From NCBI GenBank assembly GCA_910588135.1, contig CAJUOT010000078.1, positions 1 to 8,636 on the forward strand: DNA of 8,636 nucleotides. The letters are read 5' to 3'. The translations under genes were made by a program, and so were the position numbers. A model generated the notes under the pieces. That model was not told where the DNA came from and did no database searches. It saw only the letters and a list, made by a program, of their open reading frames with translations. Shown here in pieces: positions 1 to 5,221 of the stretch. Position 1 is the first letter of the stretch. Each line of letters begins with the position of its first letter. This DNA comes from an uncultured Oscillospiraceae bacterium (lineage in GTDB: Bacteria > Bacillota > Clostridia > Oscillospirales > Oscillospiraceae).

Positions 1-866
1 CAGCCGTCCACACGGCCCATCAGCTCCTCGGAGAAGTCGCAGATGTTGCAGAAAATGGTGCCCGTCATCATGCACACCAGCAGCAGGCTGAAGCCGAAGT
101 GGACGCCGCCCGCCTCGAACTCCACCATGGACAGCCCTACGGTGAGCAGCACAAAGCCAATGGAAATGGACAGGCGCTTGCTGCGGGAATGAAAGTACTT
201 CTCCACCCAGAACAGCACCCAGCCCGCGACGGCGCCCAGAGCCAGGGACAGCACGATCTCAATCACCGGCTCCACCAGAACCGTCACAATGCTGACCGCG
301 CCGCTCTCCAGCGCCGTGGCCACGCCGAAGGACGCGGAGAACAGCACCAGCCCCACCGCGTCGTCGATGGCCACCACCAGCAGCAGCAGGCGGGTCAGGG
401 GGCCGTCCGCCTTGTACTGCCGCACCACCATCAGCGTGGCGGCGGGGGCGGTGGCTGCGGCGATGGCGCCCAGGGTGATGGCGGAGGAGACGGAAATCAG
501 GTCGGGCCGGATGAAATGCAGCGCCACCAGGGCCGCGTCCACCAGGGCGGTGGTGATCACCGCCTGCAAAACGCCCACGGTGATGGCCTGTCTGCCCATG
601 TGCTTGAGCTGTTCCAGGCGGAACTCGTTCCCGATGGTGAACGCGATGAAGCCCAGCGCCACCTGGGAGATGATGTCCAGCCGGGCCACCGCCTCCGGGC
701 TGTGGAAGCCAATGCCGCTCACGTCCAGCATTCCCAGCACATAGGGACCCAGCAGCAGCCCCGCCACCAGATAGGCGGTGACGGCGGGCAGGTTCAGCTT
801 TTTTGCCAGACGGGACATCAGCAGCCCGCCCACCAGGCAGACAGACAGCTGAATCAGAATTTCCAT
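1..866 (-). CDS. Cation:proton antiporter, CPA2 family (3'-truncated by window edge)
   Basis: This gene encodes the N-terminal 288 residues of a multi-helix inner-membrane antiporter of the Na+/H+ exchanger family (PF00999 type), which exchanges Na+ or K+ for protons. It runs off the left edge, so the C-terminus is not visible. Seen: alternating hydrophobic helices from residue 1; IGNEF at 78-82; a TAPAAT stretch at 139-144 in the position of the unwound helix of the ion site; and VAIDDAVG at 165-172. The aspartate pair D168-D169 is the ion-binding DD pair. In characterised CPA2 proteins (NhaA, NapA) a DD pair goes with electrogenic exchange, whereas Kef-type carriers have QD, so electrogenic Na+/H+ exchange is the better inference. 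The ATG at 866-864 is preceded by GAGGTG on the minus strand and is the only good start. It is divergent from uvrB. No regulatory C-terminal domain (TrkA-N, UspA) can be judged. Confidence 0.93.
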   Translation of the reverse strand, partial: MEILIQLSVCLVGGLLMSRLAKKLNLPAVTAYLVAGLLLGPYVLGMLDVSGIGFHSPEAVARLDIISQVALGFIAFTIGNEFRLEQLKHMGRQAITVGVLQAVITTALVDAALVALHFIRPDLISVSSAITLGAIAAATAPAATLMVVRQYKADGPLTRLLLLVVAIDDAVGLVLFSASFGVATALESGAVSIVTVLVEPVIEIVLSLALGAVAGWVLFWVEKYFHSRSKRLSISIGFVLLTVGLSMVEFEAGGVHFGFSLLLVCMMTGTIFCNICDFSEELMGRVDG

Positions 867-942
867 GGATGACACCTCGATTTTTTCCGTGAAGCGGGCC
901 TGCGTCCTGTCAACGGACCCGCCCATTTTTTGAGCGGTACAA

Positions 943-971
943 ATCATAGCATTCCAGGCCGGAATGCGCAA
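943..971 (-). promoter_or_regulatory. Candidate antiporter promoter with palindrome in spacer
   Basis: On the minus strand TTGCGC (971-966), a 17-base spacer and TATGAT (948-943) form a plausible sigma-A promoter about 70 bases upstream of the antiporter start. The spacer is almost filled by an inverted repeat with perfect 7-base arms, GCATTCC (949-955) and GGAATGC (961-967), separated by 5 bases. A repressor bound there would block the polymerase. The -35 matches consensus only in TTG, so the promoter call is moderate. Confidence 0.45.
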
Positions 972-1091
972 GCCAAAAATTCACAAAAATCAGGCCGGTT
1001 TCCCCTCAGATTTTGGCGGACCCCATCCGGCGGCGGCGGAACGCCCTCCGGTTTCTTTATCAAATCTAAAGATTTCCCCGGCAAAAACACC

Positions 1092-1120
1092 TTGCCGCCC
1101 ATGGCGCCGCGTGATATAAT
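1092..1120 (+). promoter_or_regulatory. Candidate distal promoter upstream of uvrB
   Basis: TTGCCG (1092-1097), a 17-base spacer and a perfect TATAAT (1115-1120) form a plausible sigma-A promoter. The start of transcription would be near 1127, giving a leader of roughly 110 bases to uvrB. No LexA-like GTTC site lies in it, so it could supply basal uvrB expression beside the damage-responsive proximal promoter. No gene lies between it and uvrB. Confidence 0.45.
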
Positions 1121-1171
1121 GATATGCTCAAAATTCCAGCGTATCCGCTGAATATTTGTCCATAAACAGGG

Positions 1172-1200
1172 TTGACATATTAAAACTTATGTTCTATCAT
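1172..1200 (+). promoter_or_regulatory. uvrB proximal sigma-A promoter
   Basis: TTGACA (1172-1177, perfect -35), a 17-base spacer and TATCAT (1195-1200, one mismatch) form a strong promoter. Transcription would begin near 1207, leaving a leader of about 30 bases before the uvrB ATG. The ribosome site AGGAGGTG is at 1225-1232. A LexA-like site fills the end of the spacer. Confidence 0.82.
1182..1195 (+). promoter_or_regulatory. Candidate LexA (SOS) box in uvrB promoter
   Basis: AAAC-TTAT-GTTC (1183-1194) matches the Firmicutes LexA core GAAC-N4-GTTC at 7 of 8 fixed positions and sits between -35 and -10, where binding would block polymerase. Regulation of uvrB by LexA is well established in Bacillus. 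A second AGAAC half-site (1202-1206) just downstream makes a larger imperfect inverted repeat around 1185-1211. The flanking C and G of the full 14-base consensus are missing. Confidence 0.6.
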
Positions 1201-1237
1201 AAGAACAAGTTATTGATTTACTCCAGGAGGTGCGCCC

Positions 1238-3208
1238 ATGCCAAAATTTGAGGTCATATCGGAATATACCCCCAGCGGCGACCAGCCCGAGGCCATCGCC
1301 GCCCTGGCGGCGGGCATCGAGAACGGCCTGGACGAGCAGACCCTGCTGGGCGTCACCGGCTCGGGCAAGACCTACACCATGGCAAAGGTCATCGAGGCGG
1401 TGCAGCGGCCCACCCTGGTGCTGGCCCACAACAAGACCCTGGCCGCCCAGCTGTGCGCCGAGTTTAAGGAGTTCTTCCCCCACAACGCGGTGGAGTATTT
1501 CGTCTCCTACTACGACTACTACCAGCCCGAGGCCTATATCCCCCACACCGACACCTTCATTGAAAAGGACTCGTCGGTGAACGAGGAGATCGACCGGCTG
1601 CGCCTGTCCGCCACCGCCTCCCTGCTGGAGCGGCGGGACGTGATCGTGGTATCCTCCGTGTCCTGCATCTACGGCCTGGGCGAACCGGAGGACTACGGCA
1701 AGATGATGGTGGCTCTGCGGGTGGGCACGGTCATCAAAATTGAGGACCTGCTGAAAAAGCTGGTGGCCATCCGCTACGAGCGCAACGACATCGCCTTTGA
1801 GCGCAACATGTTCCGGGTCCGGGGGGACACGGTGGAGGTCTGGCCCGCCTACTGGAAGGACACCGCCATCCGGGTGGAGTTCTTCGGGGACGAGATCGAC
1901 CGGCTCAGCGAGATCAACGTGGTGACGGGGACGCCCATCCGGCGCCTCCAGAACATCCCCATCTGGCCCGCCACCCACTACGTCACCCCCAAGGAGAAGA
2001 TGGACGCCGCCATCCAGCACATCTACAAGGAGATGGAGGAGCGGGTGGCCTTCTTCGAAAGCGAAAACAAGCTGATTGAAGCCCAGCGCATCAAGCAGCG
2101 CACCATGTACGACATTGAGATGATGCAGGAGCTGGGCTACTGCTCCGGCATTGAGAACTACTCCCGGGTCATCGAGGGCAGGCCGGTGGGCTCTCCCCCC
2201 CACACCCTGCTGGACTACTTCCCCCGCGACTTCGTGCTCTTCATCGACGAGAGCCACGCCACCCTGCCCCAGGTGCGGGCCATGTTCAACGGCGACCGGG
2301 CAAGAAAGACCACCCTGGTTGAGTACGGCTTCCGCCTGCCCTGCGCCTTTGACAACCGGCCCTTGAAATTCGATGAGTTTGAAAAGCGGCTGAACCAGGT
2401 GGTGTATGTCTCCGCCACCCCCGGCGAGTACGAGCGGGAGCGCTCGGGCCAGATCGTGGAGCAGGTCATCCGGCCCACGGGGCTGCTGGACCCCAGGGTG
2501 GAGGTGCGCCCGGTGGAGGGGCAGATCGACGACCTCATCGGGGAGATCACCGAGAGGACGGCGCGGGACGAGCGGGTGCTGGTCACCACCCTCACCAAGA
2601 AGATGGCGGAGAGCCTCACCGACTACCTGAAAGGCGCGGGCATCCGGGTGCGGTATATGCATCACGACATCGACACCATCGAGCGCATGGAGATTATCCG
2701 GGACCTGCGGCTGGGCGAGTTCGACGTGCTGGTGGGCATCAACCTGCTGCGGGAGGGCCTGGACCTGCCGGAGGTCAGCCTGGTGGCCATCCTGGACGCG
2801 GACAAGGAGGGCTTCCTCCGCTCGGAGACCTCCCTGATCCAGACCATTGGCCGAGCGGCGCGGAACGCCGACGGCGTGGTCATCCTGTACGCCGACACCG
2901 TCACCCCCTCGATGAAGAGGGCCATGGACGAGACGGAGCGCCGCCGGGAAAAGCAGGACGCCTTCAACCGCGCCCACGGCATCGTGCCCAAGACGGTGAA
3001 GAAGGCGGTGCGGGAGCTGATGGCCCTGTCCGCCGACGACAAGCCGGACTACAACGACAAGTCTATCTCCCAGCTGACCAAGCTCCAGCGGATGGAGGCC
3101 ATCGCCAGCCTGGAGAAGCAGATGAAGGAGGCGGCCAAGATGCTGGAGTTCGAGGTGGCCGCCGCATTGAGAGATCAGATCATCAAATTGAGGGGAAGCG
3201 GGACATAG
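1238..3208 (+). CDS. uvrB: UvrABC system protein B (excinuclease helicase subunit)
   Basis: UvrB is the cytoplasmic damage-verification subunit of nucleotide excision repair. UvrA loads it on DNA, it threads one strand behind its beta-hairpin to check the lesion, then recruits UvrC for incision. The 656-residue length is normal for the family and appears complete. Seen: Walker A GVTGSGKT (38-45, Lys44), beta-hairpin YYDYYQPEAY (91-100), UvrA-interaction domain (about 150-250), DESH box (337-340), SATPG motif III (392-396), REGLDLPE motif V (505-512), QTIGRAARN motif VI (535-543), and a C-terminal UVR/UvrC-binding coiled-coil hairpin (about 614-650). The ATG has an ideal AGGAGGTG five bases upstream. 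Its last 26 bases overlap the convergent small gene on the minus strand. Expression is probably damage-induced through the LexA-like site, with a possible second distal promoter. Confidence 0.99.
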   Translation: MPKFEVISEYTPSGDQPEAIAALAAGIENGLDEQTLLGVTGSGKTYTMAKVIEAVQRPTLVLAHNKTLAAQLCAEFKEFFPHNAVEYFVSYYDYYQPEAYIPHTDTFIEKDSSVNEEIDRLRLSATASLLERRDVIVVSSVSCIYGLGEPEDYGKMMVALRVGTVIKIEDLLKKLVAIRYERNDIAFERNMFRVRGDTVEVWPAYWKDTAIRVEFFGDEIDRLSEINVVTGTPIRRLQNIPIWPATHYVTPKEKMDAAIQHIYKEMEERVAFFESENKLIEAQRIKQRTMYDIEMMQELGYCSGIENYSRVIEGRPVGSPPHTLLDYFPRDFVLFIDESHATLPQVRAMFNGDRARKTTLVEYGFRLPCAFDNRPLKFDEFEKRLNQVVYVSATPGEYERERSGQIVEQVIRPTGLLDPRVEVRPVEGQIDDLIGEITERTARDERVLVTTLTKKMAESLTDYLKGAGIRVRYMHHDIDTIERMEIIRDLRLGEFDVLVGINLLREGLDLPEVSLVAILDADKEGFLRSETSLIQTIGRAARNADGVVILYADTVTPSMKRAMDETERRREKQDAFNRAHGIVPKTVKKAVRELMALSADDKPDYNDKSISQLTKLQRMEAIASLEKQMKEAAKMLEFEVAAALRDQIIKLRGSGT

Positions 3209-3464
3209 CCGCCTCCTGGGGCCCCGCCGCTAGTCCGGCGGACAGCATGAAGCCCACCTTGATCCCATGGGCAAAGGCAAGGGTGCCCCAATGGATTTTG
3301 AGGCATTCGATAAAATCTGCCGCCGCAAAGGCATCGTCGGGGGATAATTTGTCGGCCACCGCCTGCCATGCCTGTTTGTGCTCCTGATAAATGGGGTGGA
3401 GCAGGGCTTCGTCCATCTTGGGTTCCGCATAGCAGTCATAGAGCCATTCATAAAAAGGGTTCAT
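3183..3464 (-). CDS. Small DUF6809-like protein of unknown function
   Basis: This is a 93-residue, probably cytoplasmic, mostly helical protein. The pattern of a short N-terminal helix (NPFYEWLYDCY), an acidic/aromatic middle, and a C-terminal helix ending FAHGIKVGFMLSAGL (about 64-78) resembles the small DUF6809 family of Firmicutes. That assignment comes from memory of the family pattern and is moderate; no biochemical function is known to me. Support for a real gene: GGAGG (3475-3471) six bases before the ATG, and a perfect-consensus promoter directly upstream. Its 3' end overlaps the end of uvrB by 26 bases in antisense, and the last 15 or so residues may be a recent extension because the helix pattern stops before them. 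It diverges from an XRE repressor and is very likely repressed through the two operators at 3476-3529. Confidence 0.8.
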   Translation of the reverse strand: MNPFYEWLYDCYAEPKMDEALLHPIYQEHKQAWQAVADKLSPDDAFAAADFIECLKIHWGTLAFAHGIKVGFMLSAGLAAGPQEAAMSRFPSI

Positions 3465-3470
3465 GGGAGA

Positions 3471-3475
3471 CCTCC
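3471..3475 (-). promoter_or_regulatory. Ribosome binding site of DUF6809-like gene
   Basis: GGAGG on the minus strand, six bases from the ATG at 3464. It directly abuts operator 1 (3476-3502), so operator, transcription start and ribosome site are packed together. This site supports the start choice for a small gene. Confidence 0.8.
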
Positions 3476-3502
3476 AAAATACGATTTTATGTATCGTATT
3501 TT
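3476..3502. promoter_or_regulatory. Operator 1 (perfect inverted repeat), XRE repressor site
   Basis: Perfect 10-base arms AAAATACGAT (3476-3485) and ATCGTATTTT (3493-3502) are separated by 7 bases. It lies just downstream of the minus-strand -10, over the expected transcription start (about 3497). Size and symmetry suit a dimeric Cro/C1-type HTH protein. The adjacent XRE gene is the obvious candidate binder (inference). Confidence 0.8.
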
Positions 3503-3503
3503 G

Positions 3504-3532
3504 ATTATATACGATTTTCCCTATCGTGTCAA
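3504..3532 (-). promoter_or_regulatory. Perfect-consensus sigma-A promoter of DUF6809-like gene
   Basis: Read on the minus strand: TTGACA (3532-3527), exactly 17 bases, TATAAT (3509-3504). Both hexamers match the consensus fully, so this should be one of the strongest promoters possible when not repressed. Operator 2 lies between its two hexamers and operator 1 covers its start, which fits tight repression. Confidence 0.88.
3509..3529. promoter_or_regulatory. Operator 2 (near-perfect inverted repeat), XRE repressor site
   Basis: ATACGAT (3509-3515), 7 bases, ATCGTGT (3523-3529). It has the same arm sequence and spacer length as operator 1, with one mismatch in the second arm. The equivalent positions of the two operators are exactly 30 bases apart (3479 and 3509), about three helical turns, so two dimers would bind the same face and could cooperate. 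It sits inside the spacer of the minus-strand promoter. Confidence 0.77.
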
Positions 3533-3548
3533 GTGGTGGTGAATAAAA

Positions 3549-3773
3549 ATGAAATATGATTTAGAAATATTTGGACAGCGTTTGCAAGGGCTCCGAAAAG
3601 AGCGAAAAATTAAGCAAAAAGAGATGGCCGAGTTATTACAATGCGCGGAACGGAATTATCAGAGATTGGAATATGGAAAAACAAATGTGACGGCCACAAC
3701 GTTAATGTTCCTCTGCGATTATTTCCATGTATCCGCCGATTATCTTTTGGGCAGGACAGACCACCGGGAGTGA
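3549..3773 (+). CDS. XRE-family HTH transcriptional repressor
   Basis: A 74-residue Cro/C1-type DNA-binding protein that is little more than one HTH domain. Seen: the HTH spans about residues 23-42, with a turn near QCAE and a recognition helix around ERNYQRLE. The fifth helix ends in DYLLGRTD (64-71), a typical close for this family. The ATG follows a weak GGTGGTGA at 3535-3542. It diverges from the DUF6809-like gene, and the shared region carries two matched operators, so it probably represses that gene and may regulate itself. Its own promoter is not clear; a weak TTGATT (3501-3506) / TATCGT (3522-3527) pair has only a 15-base spacer. The gene has 94 G/C in 225 bases, far lower than uvrB or the peptidase gene, suggesting acquisition by transfer. 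It ends four bases before ybaK. Confidence 0.93.
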   Translation: MKYDLEIFGQRLQGLRKERKIKQKEMAELLQCAERNYQRLEYGKTNVTATTLMFLCDYFHVSADYLLGRTDHRE

Positions 3774-3777
3774 TATC

Positions 3778-4269
3778 ATGGCAAAACAAAAAGAGGAAAA
3801 AACCAACGTGATGCGCATCTTGGACCAGAAAAAGATCCCCTACACCCCCCACGCCTATCCTGTGGGGGACGAGGTTCCCGACGGCGTGACGCTGGCCCGG
3901 CTGCTGGGGCAGGACCCGGCCATGGCGTTTAAAACACTGGTGACCAAGGGCGCGTCCGGGGGATACTACGTGTTCGACATCCCGGTGGCGGACACGCTGG
4001 ATTTGAAAAAAGCGGCGAAAGCCGTGGGCGAAAAATCCATTGCCATGCTGCCGGCGAGGGAGCTGCTGCCCCTGACCGGGTACGTACACGGGGGCTGTTC
4101 CCCGGTGGGAATGAAAAAACGGTTTCCCACCGTCTTTCATGAGAGCTGCCTGGAGCACGAGACCATCTGCGCGTCCGCCGGAAGGGTGGGCTTCCAGGTG
4201 GAGATAAAGCCCGCCGATTTGCTGGCCCTGGTGGGCGCGTCAACCGCCGATTTGGTTGTGGAGGGATAG
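3778..4269 (+). CDS. ybaK: Cys-tRNA(Pro)/aminoacyl-tRNA deacylase, YbaK/EbsC type
   Basis: A 163-residue cytoplasmic trans-editing enzyme. YbaK proteins hydrolyse Cys-tRNA(Pro) wrongly made by prolyl-tRNA synthetase, protecting proline codons. Seen: the N-terminal pattern TNVMRILDQKKIPYTPHAY; AFKTLV (50-55), whose Lys52 is the conserved essential lysine; and the glycine-rich segment GYVHGGCSPVGMKK (101-114), both hallmarks of YbaK. Length fits the family (about 160). The ATG at 3778 was chosen over an in-frame ATG at 3727 because the longer form would overlap the XRE gene, while GGGAG (3766-3770) is well placed for 3778. It starts four bases after the XRE gene and ends four bases before the peptidase gene, so all three are probably cotranscribed. 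Its base composition returns to the GC-rich pattern of the host. Confidence 0.93.
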   Translation: MAKQKEEKTNVMRILDQKKIPYTPHAYPVGDEVPDGVTLARLLGQDPAMAFKTLVTKGASGGYYVFDIPVADTLDLKKAAKAVGEKSIAMLPARELLPLTGYVHGGCSPVGMKKRFPTVFHESCLEHETICASAGRVGFQVEIKPADLLALVGASTADLVVEG

Positions 4270-4273
4270 TGCG

Positions 4274-5206
4274 ATGACGAAACAGTCGAAGAAAATTCTG
4301 TCTGAAATGCAAGTGCGCAAGTCCCGCAAACAGAAGGCGGCGTTTCGCGCATGGCTTTGCGGCGAGCTGGAGGCGGCGGGCTATGCCCCAAAGGTGGAGG
4401 AGGGCTTCGCCGCCCGCAACGTGGTGGCGGGCAGCCCGGACAGGGCCCAGGTGCTGTTCACCGCCCACTACGACACCCAGGCCGTGCTGCCCGTACCCAA
4501 CTTCATCACCCCCCGAAATTTCCTGTTCTACCTGCTCTACCAGCTGCTCATCGTGCTGCCCCTGTTCCTGCTGGTGGGGGTGGTGAGCGGGTGCGTGTTC
4601 GCCTTTGCCCCGGAGGCCGTGGCCTGGTGGCTGGGCCCCCTGTCCTCCATCGTCATCTGCGGCTTCTTCATGTGGTGGATCATCGACGGCCCCGCCAACC
4701 GGCACACCGCCAACGACAACACCAGCGGCGTGCTCACTCTGGTAGAGACCGCCCTGGCCCTGCCCCCCGAGCAGCGGGACAAGGTGTGCTTCGTGTTCTT
4801 CGACAACGAAGAAAAGGGAATGCTGGGCTCCGCCTCCTTTGCCAAGAAGCACAAAAACGCCAAGAAAAACACCCCCGTCATCAACTTCGACTGCGTGGGG
4901 GACGGGAACTCCATCCAGTTCTTCCCCCGGCGGAAGCTGAAAAAGGACGGGGATGCCCTGGGACGGATCGAGGCCGCCTTCCTCTCCGCGGACGGCAAGG
5001 ACGTGCAGCTGGTGCGGGGCTTCGGGTTCTACCCCTCGGACAACGCCAGCTTCAAGAAGGGCGCGGGGGTGTGCGCCCTGAAGCACAGGCCCGTCATCGG
5101 CTGGTACATGAACCGCATCCACACCGCCCGGGACACCGTGCTGGACGAGGCCAACATCGCCCTGCTCCGGGACGGCGCGCTGCGGTACGCCGCCGGACTG
5201 AACTGA
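4274..5206 (+). CDS. M28-family zinc metallopeptidase with membrane-helix insertion
   Basis: A 310-residue predicted membrane-bound aminopeptidase-like protein. Seen, in order: AHYDT (64-68) with zinc ligand H65; ANDNTSG (146-152) with bridging D148; FFDNEEKGMLGS (175-186) with catalytic E179 and zinc ligand E180; FDCVGDG (205-211) with D206; and RIHTARDT (281-288) with zinc ligand H283. This full set matches the two-zinc M28 active site, so the enzyme should be active. Unusually, two strong hydrophobic segments (about 83-111 and 115-137) are inserted between the first and second metal motifs, anchoring the catalytic domain as a hairpin with both halves on one side of the membrane. There is no signal peptide, so a cytoplasm-facing active site is most likely. 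Start ATG 4274 follows GGAGGG (4260-4265); an in-frame TTG at 4256 is less likely. Substrate unknown. Confidence 0.88.
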   Translation: MTKQSKKILSEMQVRKSRKQKAAFRAWLCGELEAAGYAPKVEEGFAARNVVAGSPDRAQVLFTAHYDTQAVLPVPNFITPRNFLFYLLYQLLIVLPLFLLVGVVSGCVFAFAPEAVAWWLGPLSSIVICGFFMWWIIDGPANRHTANDNTSGVLTLVETALALPPEQRDKVCFVFFDNEEKGMLGSASFAKKHKNAKKNTPVINFDCVGDGNSIQFFPRRKLKKDGDALGRIEAAFLSADGKDVQLVRGFGFYPSDNASFKKGAGVCALKHRPVIGWYMNRIHTARDTVLDEANIALLRDGALRYAAGLN

Positions 5207-5221
5207 CAAGGAGGAGGAGCC

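Larger units (their letters stand above)
867..1237. other. Divergent non-coding region between antiporter and uvrB
   Basis: No credible gene lies in these 371 bases. The one open frame on the plus strand (930-1151) begins at a TTG without a ribosome site and has low-complexity Gly/Pro/Thr content. The region holds a candidate minus-strand promoter with a palindrome (943-971), a candidate distal plus-strand promoter (1092-1120), a small perfect inverted repeat AAATCT-AA-AGATTT (1062-1075), a small hairpin CAGCG-TATC-CGCTG (1137-1150), and the uvrB proximal promoter with LexA-like site (1172-1200). It is more AT-rich than the neighbouring genes, mainly near uvrB. Confidence 0.7.

Noticed and set aside
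99..872. Plus-strand 257-codon frame at the left end
   Set aside because: It is His/Gln/Gly-rich and is the shadow of the minus-strand antiporter, which has hydrophobic helices, the DD motif and a ribosome site.
893..935. Possible terminator (GC-rich imperfect hairpin followed by six T on the plus strand)
   Set aside because: The stem has a large bulge and there is no plus-strand gene upstream for it to end. On the minus strand it lies in the antiporter leader and has no T-run after it.
930..1151. Plus-strand 73-codon frame in the antiporter-uvrB gap
   Set aside because: TTG start with no ribosome site, composition unlike a protein, and a candidate promoter lies inside it.
1187..2977. Long open frame of 596 codons antisense to uvrB
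   Set aside because: It is a shadow of GC-rich uvrB codons: very rich in His, Gly, Val, Leu and Asp, no domain, no ribosome site, and the sense frame is an unmistakable UvrB.
3224..3241. Inverted repeat CCGCCG / CGGCGG after uvrB as a terminator
   Set aside because: The stem is GC-rich but no T-run follows on either strand, and it lies inside the DUF6809-like coding region; intrinsic termination cannot be supported.
3549..3773. Classical toxin-antitoxin system made of the XRE gene and the DUF6809-like gene
   Set aside because: Genes are divergent rather than in one operon, and the small protein shows no known toxin motif; kept only as a possibility under the switch finding.
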